From Prado023 sp963706875 (lineage in GTDB: Bacteria; Actinomycetota; Actinomycetes; S36-B12; CAIYMF01), in NCBI GenBank assembly GCA_963706875.1, contig CAVPNW010000018.1, positions 62,001 through 126,000 of the forward strand: 64,000 bases of DNA. The letters run 5' to 3'. Under the pieces are notes generated by a model that saw only the letters and a list, made by a program, of their open reading frames with translations, made no database searches and was not told where the DNA came from. This document shows, piece after piece, positions 52,029-61,380 of the stretch (the first letter of the stretch is position 1; the number at the start of each line of letters is the position of its first letter). The position numbers were made by a program, and so were the translations under genes.

Positions 52029-52970
52029 GTGCCTGAGCTGCCCGAGGTCACCGCCCTGGCCGAGGCGCTGTCCGCACGCACCGCGGGCCTTCGGGTCGCC
52101 CGGATCGAGGTGGCCGCGATCAGCGCGCTGAAGACCTTCGACCCGCCCGTGAGTGCCGTGGCCGGCTGCGAGGTCCTGGGCTTCTCCCGCCGCGGCAAGC
52201 ACCTGGTGCTCGAGCTCGTCGACCCCCAGGGGGAGCCCCTGTACGTGGTGATCCACCTGTCCCGGGCCGGGTGGGCGCGCTGGCGCGAGGACCCACCTGC
52301 CGCCCCGGCCCCGTTCGGCCGCCGCGGTGGTGGGCGCGGAGCCGGCTCGGCCCTGGCGCTGCGCATCGTGTTCGGGGCGGGGGCTGACGCAGGCCCGGAC
52401 GGGCAGCCCCCCGGCGCTCCCCTCGCCGCCCTGGACGTCACCGAGGCGGGCACCCAGAAGCGCCTGGCGGTCCACGTCGTGCGCGACCCCGCCGACGTCC
52501 CCGCGGTGGCCAGGCTCGGCCCGGATCCCCTTGACGACCTGACCCCCGAGCTGTTCCACGAGATCCTCGTCGCTGCGGGCCGTTCCCAGGTCAAGGGCGT
52601 GCTGCGCGACCAGTCGAGGATCGCCGGGATCGGCAACGCCTACTCCGACGAGATCCTGCATGCCGCCCGGATGAGCCCGTTCGCGCCGGCCGGCACGCAA
52701 TCGCCGGAGGCCGAGGAGCGGCTCTTCTGCGCGATGCGCGACACGCTGGCCGAGGCTGTGGCCGTGGCCCGGGCCACCGATCCCGCGACCCTCAAGGCCG
52801 AGAAGAAGGCGGGCATGGCGGTGCACGGGCGCACCGGCCAGCCGTGCCCGGTGTGCGGCGACATCGTGCGCGAGGTCAGCTTCGCCGACTCGAGCCTGCA
52901 GTACTGCCCCACATGCCAGACGGGCGGCAAGCCACTGGCCGACCGTCGCATGAGCCGGCTGCTGAAGTAG
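52029..52970 (+). CDS. Fpg/Nei-family DNA glycosylase
   Basis: A bifunctional DNA glycosylase/AP lyase of the formamidopyrimidine family, 313 residues, for oxidised-base repair. The catalytic Pro2-Glu3 are in the N-terminal PELPEVTALAE after a GTG start at 52029. The helix-two-turn-helix is GRSQVKGVLRDQSRIAGIGN. The zinc finger near the C-terminus has CPVCGDIVRE and YCPTCQTGGKPLADRR. A Gly/Ala-rich loop at about residues 95-125 (FGRRGGGRGAGS) is longer than in E. coli Fpg. It precedes galE by 22 bases. Confidence 0.9.
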   Translation: MPELPEVTALAEALSARTAGLRVARIEVAAISALKTFDPPVSAVAGCEVLGFSRRGKHLVLELVDPQGEPLYVVIHLSRAGWARWREDPPAAPAPFGRRGGGRGAGSALALRIVFGAGADAGPDGQPPGAPLAALDVTEAGTQKRLAVHVVRDPADVPAVARLGPDPLDDLTPELFHEILVAAGRSQVKGVLRDQSRIAGIGNAYSDEILHAARMSPFAPAGTQSPEAEERLFCAMRDTLAEAVAVARATDPATLKAEKKAGMAVHGRTGQPCPVCGDIVREVSFADSSLQYCPTCQTGGKPLADRRMSRLLK

Positions 52971-52992
52971 CGCAGGCGATAGGCTCACCCAC

Positions 52993-54300
52993 ATGGCGTG
53001 GCTGATCACCGGAGGGGCTGGATACATCGGGGCGCACGTGGTTCGCGACATGGTGGCCAGCGGCCGGGATGTGGTGGTGCTCGACGACCTGTCCACCGGC
53101 CGGGCCAACCGGCTTCCTGATGGGGTCCCGCTGATCAAGGCCGACGTCAACAACCGCCGAGCGGTCCGGCGTGCGCTCACCACCCACCCGATCACCGGGG
53201 TGATGCACTTCGCGGCGCGCAAGCAGGTCGGGGAGTCCGTGGAGCGCCCGCTGCACTACTGGTCGCAGAACGTCGGCGGGATGCAGGTCCTGCTCGAGGA
53301 GATGGTGGCGGCCGGCACGACCCAGATGGTCTTCTCCTCCTCAGCCGCGGTGTACGGCCAGCCCGACCTGACCCCGGGTGCGCCCGGGGTCTCCGCGGAC
53401 GGACGGATCCTGGAGTCCGCACCCCGCATGCCCATGAATCCGTACGGGGCCACGAAGCTGGCAGGTGAGCACATGCTCGCGGCCACCGCTCATGCCCACC
53501 AGTGGCACGCAATGAGCCTGCGGTACTTCAACGTCGCCGGAGCGGCGAGCCCCGAGCTGGGCGACCCGGCGGCCCTGAACCTGATCCCCATGGTCCTCGA
53601 GGCCCTCGAGAACGGCCGTCGCCCCAAGGTGTTCGGCGATGACTACCCGACTCCGGACGGCTCGTGCATCCGGGACTACATCCACGTCGCGGACCTCTCA
53701 GCAGCACACGTGGCTGCCGCCCGGATCGTCGAGATCTCCCACCAGGCCGAGGTGCTGCGCGCCGCCGGCGACCGCGTCCAGGATGCGGCGGCCCGTGCAG
53801 AGCTGGCGGCCGCGCGGATCCCCGGGGGTTCGGCTGCTGTGGAGGCCGCTTCGCACGTCCCGGCGCGCGCCATCGAGCGGATGCCGGCCGCCGCCCGTGC
53901 GGTCGAGATGGCCGCCCAGCGCATCCCCGGGGTGATCCGCTCCACGACCGGTCCCGGTGGCCGCCGCGGCCAGGCCGGTGAGCTCGTCGCCGAGGTCGCG
54001 TCCCAGCTGGGCTCGATGGTGGCCCGGGTGGCCGGCGTCGAGGATGCCCCGCGCCTGGAGGACCATGTCGCGGTCAACATCGGCACGGGCACCGGGTACT
54101 CGGTGTTCGAGGTCATCGAGGCGCTGCGGCGGTCGATGGGCAAGGAGTTCGCCGTCGAGATCGTCGAGCGCCGCCCCGGCGACCCGCCGGCGCTGGTGGC
54201 TGATCCGAGCCTCGCGGGGACGTTGCTCGGCTGGCGCGCCCGTCGGTCGCTGGCAGACATGACCGACTCGGCGTGGGCGGCCTGGCGGACACGGCGCTAG
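52993..54300 (+). CDS. galE: UDP-glucose 4-epimerase with a large insertion
   Basis: GalE interconverts UDP-glucose and UDP-galactose for wall and exopolysaccharide sugars. The NAD fold starts GGAGYIG, the catalytic set is Ser116/Ser117 in VFSSSAAVYG with Tyr151 and Lys155 in NPYGATKL, and SLRYFNVAGA and GSCIRDYIHVADL are present. The usual length is about 330 residues; this one has 435. The extra 110 residues (about 247-357) are Ala-rich and helical, with ARIPGG and QRIPGV motifs, placed between the substrate-binding loop and the VNIGTGTGYSVFEVIEAL helix. The frame is unbroken and codon use matches, so the insertion looks real. Confidence 0.9.
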   Translation: MAWLITGGAGYIGAHVVRDMVASGRDVVVLDDLSTGRANRLPDGVPLIKADVNNRRAVRRALTTHPITGVMHFAARKQVGESVERPLHYWSQNVGGMQVLLEEMVAAGTTQMVFSSSAAVYGQPDLTPGAPGVSADGRILESAPRMPMNPYGATKLAGEHMLAATAHAHQWHAMSLRYFNVAGAASPELGDPAALNLIPMVLEALENGRRPKVFGDDYPTPDGSCIRDYIHVADLSAAHVAAARIVEISHQAEVLRAAGDRVQDAAARAELAAARIPGGSAAVEAASHVPARAIERMPAAARAVEMAAQRIPGVIRSTTGPGGRRGQAGELVAEVASQLGSMVARVAGVEDAPRLEDHVAVNIGTGTGYSVFEVIEALRRSMGKEFAVEIVERRPGDPPALVADPSLAGTLLGWRARRSLADMTDSAWAAWRTRR

Positions 54301-54372
54301 GTCCACCACCGGCCCACACCGGCCACCCCACCCCGCGAGCTGCCCCGGGCTTACTGGCCGATCCGGCCGCGA

Positions 54373-56265
54373 CTACGGAGCGGGCGAGGCCGACAGCCCC
54401 GGGTTCCCGTTGGCCGTCCCTGCGCCACCGGTGCCGTCCGCGCCGCCGCCATCGGCGGGAACACTCGGCGTCGGCGTCGGGGTCGGGGTCGGCGCGGGGG
54501 CCTTGGCCAGGGTCAGGGTCACCAGGGAGCCCTTCTTGGCGTTCTCGCCCCCTGTTGGGGTCTGGTCGACCACCGTCCCGGGCGCGAACTCCGTGGTCTC
54601 CACCTCGTTGTCGTAGGCGACCTCGAAGCCCTGGTTGAACAGCGTCGTGCGGGCCTGGGCCTCGGTGCGGCCCACGACGTTGGGCACCTCGACCTGGGCG
54701 TTGGAGACCCAGATGTCGACAGCAGAGCCCGCGTCCACGGTCTCGTAGGGGGGCGGCTCCTGCCTCAGGACCGTCCCCTCGGGCCGGTCCGAATCCTCCT
54801 CGCTGACCTTGCCCAGCGTCAGGCCGGCTTCGGAAAGCGCCCGGCGGGCGTCGGACTCGGAGCTCAAGTCGATCAGCTCCGGGACCTGGACCTGCTCCTT
54901 GCCCGCGGACACGACGACGTCGACGAGGCTGCCGACCTCGACCAGCTCCCCGCGGCGAGGATCCTGGCTGATCACGGTGTCCTTCGGCAGGTCGGAGGCC
55001 TGGAACTCCGGACCACCGAGGCGCAGGCCGACATCCACGAGCTCGGACTCCGCCCTGGCGATGGTGAGTCCCTCGAGTGCCGGCACCTCCACGGTCTCCG
55101 GGGTGACGGACCCGAGCATCCGCACCCCGAACCACACCCCCGCCCCCAGCAGCGCGATCACCAGCGCGGCGATGCCCAGGCCCTTGAGCGCCCCACGCTT
55201 GCGGGGCGGTTCGTTCTGGGCGACGCCCATCGGGTCGGGTGCGGCGTAGGGGTCACCCGCACCACCCGGGATCACAGGGGGCATCGCGCCGGTGGCCGCT
55301 GCGCCGGTGGCTGCCATGGCGGCGGTCGCGTAGGGGTCGACGCCCCCGATCACCGAGGTCGCCTCGGAGTCGGGTCCGACGACCGGGGGCACGGGCATCA
55401 CCCGCGTCACCGGCACGCCGGCGATGGCCCGCTCCACGTCGGCACGGAACTCCACGGCCGTCTGGTAGCGCTGGGCGGGGTCCTTGGCAAGGGCACGCGC
55501 GAGGATCGGGTCCAACTGCCGCGGGAGCGTGGGATCCAGGGCGCTGGGCACCGGGGGCGGCTCGTTGACGTGCGCGAACGCCACCGCCACCGGGGCATCG
55601 GCCATGAACGGGGGCCGTCGCGTGAGCAGTTCGAACAGCACCACGCCGGCCGAGTACAGGTCGCTGCGCGAGTCCACCGTCAGGCCCTGAGCCTGCTCCG
55701 GTGACAGGTAGGCGGCCGTGCCCAGGACGGTCGATGTGCTGGTCCCGGTCTGCCCGGAGTCGGCGGTGGCGCGGGCGATGCCGAAGTCCATCACCTTGAC
55801 CGCGCCGGTGGTCGTGAGCATCACGTTGCCCGGCTTGATGTCGCGGTGGATGATGCCGTGCCGGTGGCTGTAGTCCAGGGCCGCGAGGATGCCGGAGGTG
55901 ATCTCCAGGGCGCGCTCGGGGACGAGCTTGTTGCCGGAGGCCAGCAGCTCCTTGAGGGTGATCCCCTCCACCAGCTCCATGACGATGAACGGCACGGTCT
56001 CAGCGGTCGGGCCCTCGCCGAGGACGTCCTCGCCGGTGTCGTAGACCGCCACGACGTTGGGGTGGTTCAGGGAGGCCGCGCTCTGCGCCTCGCGCCGGAA
56101 CCGCGCCAGGAAGGCCGGATCACGGGCCAGCTCGGGCTTGAGGATCTTGATGGCCACGCGTCGACCCAGGCGCAGGTCGCGGCCCTCGTGGACCTCGGCC
56201 ATCCCGCCACGGCCGAGCAGCTCGCCCACCTGGTACCGATCGCCCAGTCGGCGCACGTCGCTCAT
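54373..56265 (-). CDS. pknB: Ser/Thr protein kinase with PASTA repeats, PknB
   Basis: PknB is a membrane sensor kinase that controls growth and division. It has 630 residues from the ATG at 56265 (GGAGAG upstream). The kinase domain spans about 9-275 with the glycine loop LGRGGMAEVHEG, Lys40, HRD 140-142, DFG 160-162 and an SPE in place of APE at 188-190. A membrane helix lies at about 362-384, followed by three PASTA repeats (about 390-590) that bind peptidoglycan fragments. A Thr-Pro tail ends it. PknA, usually just upstream in mycobacteria, is absent. It starts the sequence pknB-pbpA-rodA-pstP-fhaB-fhaA, and a 149-bp gap separates it from pbpA. Confidence 0.96.
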   Translation of the reverse strand: MSDVRRLGDRYQVGELLGRGGMAEVHEGRDLRLGRRVAIKILKPELARDPAFLARFRREAQSAASLNHPNVVAVYDTGEDVLGEGPTAETVPFIVMELVEGITLKELLASGNKLVPERALEITSGILAALDYSHRHGIIHRDIKPGNVMLTTTGAVKVMDFGIARATADSGQTGTSTSTVLGTAAYLSPEQAQGLTVDSRSDLYSAGVVLFELLTRRPPFMADAPVAVAFAHVNEPPPVPSALDPTLPRQLDPILARALAKDPAQRYQTAVEFRADVERAIAGVPVTRVMPVPPVVGPDSEATSVIGGVDPYATAAMAATGAAATGAMPPVIPGGAGDPYAAPDPMGVAQNEPPRKRGALKGLGIAALVIALLGAGVWFGVRMLGSVTPETVEVPALEGLTIARAESELVDVGLRLGGPEFQASDLPKDTVISQDPRRGELVEVGSLVDVVVSAGKEQVQVPELIDLSSESDARRALSEAGLTLGKVSEEDSDRPEGTVLRQEPPPYETVDAGSAVDIWVSNAQVEVPNVVGRTEAQARTTLFNQGFEVAYDNEVETTEFAPGTVVDQTPTGGENAKKGSLVTLTLAKAPAPTPTPTPTPSVPADGGGADGTGGAGTANGNPGLSASPAP

Positions 56266-56414
56266 CCGCTCTCCTGTCCTGCGGCCGTCGCGCGCCGCGC
56301 ACGCGCCCACGCCATCCGGATCGGGCCAGCCTGCTCCAACGACCCGGTGCCCAATCTACCGCGAAGCAGGCATGCGACCCGGGAACGCACTGCCCTGCGC
56401 CAACCGCGCCGACC

Positions 56415-57860
56415 TCAGCCGGACAGCACCGCCTGCATCACCGAGCGGGCGATCGGGGCCGCCAGAAGGTTGCCGCCGACCTCGGCGGCCCCGGACTTCT
56501 CGATGGCCACCGCGACCGCCACCTGGGGGTTCGCCGCAGGCGCGAAGGAGATGAACCACGCGATGTTCGGCCGGTCCTTGGACGTCTGGGCGGTGCCGGT
56601 CTTGCCGGCGACCTCGACACCGGGGATCCTCGCGTTCGACCCGGTGCCGCCGTTGACCACCCCGACCATCATCGCGGCGAGCTGCGCGGCGTTGTCCGTG
56701 GTCATGGCCTGCGCGAACTCGGTCGGGTCGAACGTCTCGAGTGCGTTGAGGTCCGGGGCAGCGGTCTGGTCCACCAGGCCGGGGCGCATCGTCACCCCGC
56801 CGTTGCCCACGGCGGCGGCCACCATGGCCATCTGCATCGTGGTCGCCCGCACGTCGAACTGCCCGATGGCCGACATGGCGGTCTGCGGCTCGTCCGGGTC
56901 GGCCGGGAACCGCGAGGTTGCGGCCCGCAGCGGGGTCTCGAAGGACTCGTCGAAGCCGAACTTCTGGGCCTGGTCACGCAGGGCGTCGTCGCCGAGCTCG
57001 TTGCCCAGCCAGGCGAACGCCGTGTTGCACGAGATCGCCAGGGCGTCGGCGAGGGTGATCTCATCGTTGGGGCCGCAGGGACCGTCGAAGTAGTTGGGGA
57101 TCGCCACGCTGGTGCCCGGCGGGGTGTAGGTGGCCGGACCGGGAAGGATGCTGTCCGGCTCGAACCTGCCCGACTCCAGTGCGGCGGCCGCCGTGACCAC
57201 CTTGAAGGTGGATCCGGGCGGGTTGGTCTTTGCGATGGGCCGGTTGAGCAGCGGCTTGTCCGGGTCCTCCTCGAGGGACTTGTAGTAGGCGTTGACCTCC
57301 TTGGAGTTGTGCGAGCTCAACTCATTCGGGTCGAACGACGGGCTCTGGGCCTGGGCCAGGATGCGCCCCGTGCTCGGCTCGATGGCCAGCACCGAGCCGA
57401 CCTTGCCCCGCAGCCCGTCCCAGGCTGCCTTCTGCGCCGCCCCGTCGAGGGTCGTCGTGACCGACCCGCCCTGGATCTCCCGGCCCGCGAACAGCTGCTG
57501 CATCCGGTCGACGAACAGGCGCGGGTCCTCCCCGGACAGCACCTCGTTCTCGGCCTTCTCCAGGCCGGTGGCCCCGTAGACGATCGAGTAGAAGCCGGTC
57601 GCGGAGGCGAACATCGGCCCCTCCGGGTAGCGCCGCAGGTACTTCAGCTCGTCGTCTGTCTCCACGGACTCGGCGATGGGCGCCCGGTCGACCAGGATCG
57701 GGCCGCGCTCGCGGGAGTACTCCGTGAGCAGGGTGCGCTGGTTGCCGGGCATGGCGTTGAGCTCGGCGCGCTGGAGCACCTGGATTCGGGTCAGCTGCAC
57801 GAGCAGGGCGACCATCAGGATCAGGAGCCCGAGCGCCAGCCGGTTCAGGGACCTGGTCAT
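56415..57860 (-). CDS. pbpA: Class B penicillin-binding protein PbpA
   Basis: A monofunctional D,D-transpeptidase of 481 residues for septal or lateral wall crosslinking. An N-terminal membrane anchor (LALGLLILMVALLVQLT) is followed by the PBP dimer-like domain and the transpeptidase: PPGSTFKVVTAAAAL with the active Ser, SCNTAFAWLGN and AGKTGTAQTS. The ATG overlaps the rodA stop by four bases (ATGA), so the pair is coupled. SEDS protein RodA polymerises glycan and PbpA crosslinks it. It is homologous to mycobacterial PbpA. Confidence 0.95.
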   Translation of the reverse strand: MTRSLNRLALGLLILMVALLVQLTRIQVLQRAELNAMPGNQRTLLTEYSRERGPILVDRAPIAESVETDDELKYLRRYPEGPMFASATGFYSIVYGATGLEKAENEVLSGEDPRLFVDRMQQLFAGREIQGGSVTTTLDGAAQKAAWDGLRGKVGSVLAIEPSTGRILAQAQSPSFDPNELSSHNSKEVNAYYKSLEEDPDKPLLNRPIAKTNPPGSTFKVVTAAAALESGRFEPDSILPGPATYTPPGTSVAIPNYFDGPCGPNDEITLADALAISCNTAFAWLGNELGDDALRDQAQKFGFDESFETPLRAATSRFPADPDEPQTAMSAIGQFDVRATTMQMAMVAAAVGNGGVTMRPGLVDQTAAPDLNALETFDPTEFAQAMTTDNAAQLAAMMVGVVNGGTGSNARIPGVEVAGKTGTAQTSKDRPNIAWFISFAPAANPQVAVAVAIEKSGAAEVGGNLLAAPIARSVMQAVLSG

Positions 57861-59275
57861 GGCACCCGCACCACCTCGGTGGTCGCGTCATCCGGGCGGA
57901 TGATCACCGGGTCGGGCCGCCGGACGTGGTCCGACACCCGCAGCAGCAGTCCCAGGATGATCCAGTTGGCCAGCAGCGAGGACCCACCGGCGGACATGAA
58001 GGGCGTGGTCAGGCCGGTGTGCGGGATCAGCTTGGTGACGCCGCCGAGCACGATGAACGTCTGCAGGCCCAGGACGATCGCATACCCGGTCACGAGCAGC
58101 GTGCCGAACGGGTCGCGGCTGGCGTGCGCCACGCGCAGCGCCCTCTCGATGAGGATCGCGAACAGGACGATGACTGCGAAGGCCCCGGCCATCCCGAGCT
58201 CCTCGCCCAGGGCGGCGAAGATGAAGTCGCTCTCCGCGAAGGGCACCAGCTGCGGGTAGCCCCGGCCCCATCCGGTGCCCATCATGCCGCCGTTGGCGAA
58301 GCCGAACAGCGACTCGACGATCTGGTAGCCCTCGGCGCTGGAGTACGCGAACGGGTCGAGCCACACCTTCACCCGGATCTGCACATGGCTGAAGGCGAAG
58401 TAGGCCATCACCGCGCCGAACAGCGTGAGCAGGAAGCCCAGCACGATCCACGAGCGGCGTCCCGTGGCCACGTACAGCAGCCCCACGAACAGCCCGAAGA
58501 ACATGGCCGCCGTGCCCAGGTCGCGCTGGAAGACCACGATCCCCATGGCGATCGCCCACGCGACGAGGATCGGTCCGAGGTCCCGGCCGCGGGGGATGCC
58601 CAGACCCAGCACCTTGTGCCGGACCAGCGACAACGACTCCCGGGTGAGCACGAGGTAGGAGGCGAAGAAGATCGTCAGCAGGACCTTCGCCAGCTCCGCG
58701 GGCTGGAACGTGAACGGCCCCACCTGGATCCACAGGTTCGCCCCCCGGATCGTCAGGCCCAGGCCCGGCACCATGGGCAGCAGGAGCAGGACCAGCCCGG
58801 CCAGGCCGATGAGGTAGGTGTAGCGACGCAGGTTGCGATGGTCGCGCACGATCACCAGCACCAGGGCGCAGGCAACCACCCCGACGGCCATCCAGATCGC
58901 CTGCTGGACCGCCACCGACTCGGGGATGTCGACACCCTTGGCCGCCGCCCGCTTGGCATCGGCGATGTCCAGGCGGCCGATCATGGCGATGCCCAGCACG
59001 TTCAGCGCCGCGGCGGCGGGGAGCATGACCGGGTCGGCATAGGGAGCGAACCAGCGCACCACGAGGTGGATGCCCAGCAGGCACACCCCCTCGATGATCA
59101 CGATGGTGCGCACGTCGGCCACGACCTCGCCGGCCGCGCCCTGGCTGGCCAGGACCAGCGCAAGGGCCCCGAGGAGCCACACGAGCACCAGGAGCGCCAG
59201 CTCGGTGTTGCGGCGGGTCGGCTGGGTGGGGGCCACGCCGGACTGCGCGGACCCGGGGATGACGGTGGCCGTCAC
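57857..59275 (-). CDS. rodA: SEDS-family peptidoglycan polymerase RodA/FtsW
   Basis: An integral membrane glycosyltransferase of the RodA/FtsW family, 472 residues with about 12 hydrophobic segments. Conserved points include RGANLWIQVGPFTFQPAELAK, FQRDLGTAAMF, the loop HVQIRVKVWLDPFA, GTGWGRGYPQLVPFAESDFI and PHTGLTTPFMSAGGSS. The start is a GTG at 59275 overlapping the pstP stop as GTGA; the longer frame is noise. It is translationally coupled both to pstP upstream and to pbpA downstream, as in mycobacteria. Confidence 0.95.
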   Translation of the reverse strand: MTATVIPGSAQSGVAPTQPTRRNTELALLVLVWLLGALALVLASQGAAGEVVADVRTIVIIEGVCLLGIHLVVRWFAPYADPVMLPAAAALNVLGIAMIGRLDIADAKRAAAKGVDIPESVAVQQAIWMAVGVVACALVLVIVRDHRNLRRYTYLIGLAGLVLLLLPMVPGLGLTIRGANLWIQVGPFTFQPAELAKVLLTIFFASYLVLTRESLSLVRHKVLGLGIPRGRDLGPILVAWAIAMGIVVFQRDLGTAAMFFGLFVGLLYVATGRRSWIVLGFLLTLFGAVMAYFAFSHVQIRVKVWLDPFAYSSAEGYQIVESLFGFANGGMMGTGWGRGYPQLVPFAESDFIFAALGEELGMAGAFAVIVLFAILIERALRVAHASRDPFGTLLVTGYAIVLGLQTFIVLGGVTKLIPHTGLTTPFMSAGGSSLLANWIILGLLLRVSDHVRRPDPVIIRPDDATTEVVRVP

Positions 59276-60861
59276 TGGGCTGTCCCGGGGGTCGCGCTCG
59301 GCGCGGGGGCCGTGGGAGTGGCCCCGGGCAGGGTGGTCGCGGACCCCGTGCCCGGCTCGACGATGGGGCACCCGAGCGGGGCCTGCGCCGACGAGCACGC
59401 CGCGGACTTGGCCTCGAGGTCCGTGACGATCCGCTGCGCCTCGGCACGGGTCGCCGCGTCGATCGTGCCCGTGAGCTGGGCCTGGTCGTAGTAGGGCAGC
59501 GTGGCCACTGGAAGCGCGGTGCGCGTCACGACCCGGTTCAGGGGCACGCCGGCCACCTGCTGCGGGATGCCCTGGTAGACCGTGACGAACCCGGCGTCGG
59601 GGCCGACGAACCACTGCGAGCTCAGCCACCACAGGAAGCCCAGTGCGCCGATCAGCAGGACCCCGAGCACCGCGGTGGTCCCTGCGACGCCCCGCCAGTG
59701 CCTGCGCAGCCAGCCGGGCTGATCCTGCGGGGCCTCCTCAGGCCGCCCACCCTCGACGGTGGCGACTGCGGACGCACCCACGGGCAGGTCGCCGGCCGCC
59801 ACAGCGGCGCCGATCGATCCCGGCGCGGGTGATCGGGTCGGGGAGCCCTCGACCCACTCGGCCTGCGACCCGGGCGGGCCGGGTGGGGGCTCGTCGGGGA
59901 CCTCGTCCAGATCCTCGGGCTCGTCGGGCGATCCCGAGCGGGACCGCGACTGGCTGCGGGCCGCCAGGCCGCCGACCACGGCCGGTCCGCCCCGGGCGCC
60001 GGTCGGGTCGGTGCCGTCGTTCCCGGGCCCGACGTCGTCGGGGAACAACAGCCCGGGAAGGGCCGCGCGGTTGCGCCGGTCACCGGCCGCACCCACCACG
60101 ACGGGCCCTCCGAGGGTGGACTCGAGGTCGGCGTCGTCGACCTCGATCACGTCGGCGATGACCGCGGTCACGTTGTCCGGGGCGCCTGCGGCGAGGGCCA
60201 GCTCGACCAACTCGGTGACAGCCGCGGTCGGATCCGGGACCTGGACCAGCACCGCCTCGATGGCCTCGTCGGTCACCACGCCGCACAGGCCGTCGCTGCA
60301 CAGCAGGTAGCGGTCACCTACCTGCGCCTCCCGGATGGACGTCTCGCCCTCCGGCACCCCGGTGCCGTCGATGGCGCGCAGCAGCAGGTTGCGCTTGGGG
60401 TGGGTGCGCGCCTCCTCGGCGGTGATCCGGCCGGCGTCGATGAGGGTCTGGACGTAGGTGTGGTCGTGCGTGATCTGGCTGAGCTGGCCGTCTCGCAGCA
60501 GGTATGCCCGGGAGTCCCCGACATGGATCAGCGCGATCCGTCCGCCGCGCCAGAGCACCGCGGTCAGGGTGGTCCCCATCCCCGCCCGCGAGGGGTCGGC
60601 CTCGATGAACTGCGAGATCCGCTCGGCCGAGGTCAGCATGGCGTCGTCGAGGGCGGTCAGGACATCGCCTGCGGGCAGGTCCTCGGAATCCAGCTCCGCG
60701 AGGGTGGCGACCGCGGTGGAGCTCGCCAGCTCACCAGCGGCGTGGCCGCCCATGCCGTCTGCGACGACCAGCAGGGTCCGTCCTGCGTACCCCGAGTCCT
60801 CGTTCTCGCGGCGCACCATGCCCACGTCGGACTTCGCCGCGTACCTCAGGAACTGGGTCAT
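59272..60861 (-). CDS. pstP: PP2C-type Ser/Thr phosphatase PstP
   Basis: A membrane-anchored PP2C phosphatase that reverses PknB-type phosphorylation. It has 529 residues: catalytic domain (about 1-240) with KSDVGMVRRENED, VVADGMGGHAAGE, LCSDGLCGVV and PDNVTAVIADV supplying metal ligands. A long acidic/Pro-rich linker follows (about 250-380), then one membrane helix (TTAVLGVLLIGALGFLWWL) and a small external domain. The linker is longer than in many relatives. It lies downstream of fhaB, with 9 bp between, and overlaps rodA. Confidence 0.95.
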   Translation of the reverse strand: MTQFLRYAAKSDVGMVRRENEDSGYAGRTLLVVADGMGGHAAGELASSTAVATLAELDSEDLPAGDVLTALDDAMLTSAERISQFIEADPSRAGMGTTLTAVLWRGGRIALIHVGDSRAYLLRDGQLSQITHDHTYVQTLIDAGRITAEEARTHPKRNLLLRAIDGTGVPEGETSIREAQVGDRYLLCSDGLCGVVTDEAIEAVLVQVPDPTAAVTELVELALAAGAPDNVTAVIADVIEVDDADLESTLGGPVVVGAAGDRRNRAALPGLLFPDDVGPGNDGTDPTGARGGPAVVGGLAARSQSRSRSGSPDEPEDLDEVPDEPPPGPPGSQAEWVEGSPTRSPAPGSIGAAVAAGDLPVGASAVATVEGGRPEEAPQDQPGWLRRHWRGVAGTTAVLGVLLIGALGFLWWLSSQWFVGPDAGFVTVYQGIPQQVAGVPLNRVVTRTALPVATLPYYDQAQLTGTIDAATRAEAQRIVTDLEAKSAACSSAQAPLGCPIVEPGTGSATTLPGATPTAPAPSATPGTAQ

Positions 60862-60870
60862 CGCCGCGCC

Positions 60871-61377
60871 CTACCGCTGCAGCTGAAGGGTCGTGCGGCC
60901 GACGCGGACCTTGGCGCCGACGCGCAGCACGGTGGGTCCGGTGATCCGCGTGCGATCGATCCAGGTGCCGTTCGTCGACCCGAGGTCCTCGACGATCCAC
61001 TGGCCGTCGGAGGGGAAGAACCGTGCGTGCCGGCTGGAGGAGTAGTCATCCTGGAGCACGAGTGTGGAGTCGGCCGCCCGGCCGACCGTGATCGGCGAGG
61101 CGCCCAACGGGATGACCGTGCCGGCGAGCTCGCCCTCCACGACGGCGAGCTTGCGCGGGGTCGACGAGCTGCGCGCCGCCGCACGCTGCTTGGGCTGGGG
61201 CGGCACCGCCGGGGTGCTCGAGGTGGGCAGGCCCGGCACCGGACGGCTGGCCGGCTGCGGACGCGCCTCCTTCGGGGCTGCGAGGTCACGACGCAGGACC
61301 AGGACGATCGCGAACACCGCCAGCCACAGCGCGGCCAGGAAGCCGAACCGCATCAGGGTGATCGCGAACTCAGACAC
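60871..61377 (-). CDS. fhaB: FHA-domain protein FhaB
   Basis: A 168-residue phospho-threonine reader. An N-terminal membrane helix (TLMRFGFLAALWLAVFAIVL) is followed by a basic Pro-rich linker and an FHA domain (about 75-168): VGRAADSTLVLQDDYSSSRH with the phosphopeptide-binding Arg and Ser, and EDLGSTNGTWIDRTRI with the conserved Asn. It couples PknB signalling to wall synthesis and division. Its gene lies between fhaA and pstP. Confidence 0.93.
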   Translation of the reverse strand: MSEFAITLMRFGFLAALWLAVFAIVLVLRRDLAAPKEARPQPASRPVPGLPTSSTPAVPPQPKQRAAARSSSTPRKLAVVEGELAGTVIPLGASPITVGRAADSTLVLQDDYSSSRHARFFPSDGQWIVEDLGSTNGTWIDRTRITGPTVLRVGAKVRVGRTTLQLQR

Positions 61378-61380
61378 GCC

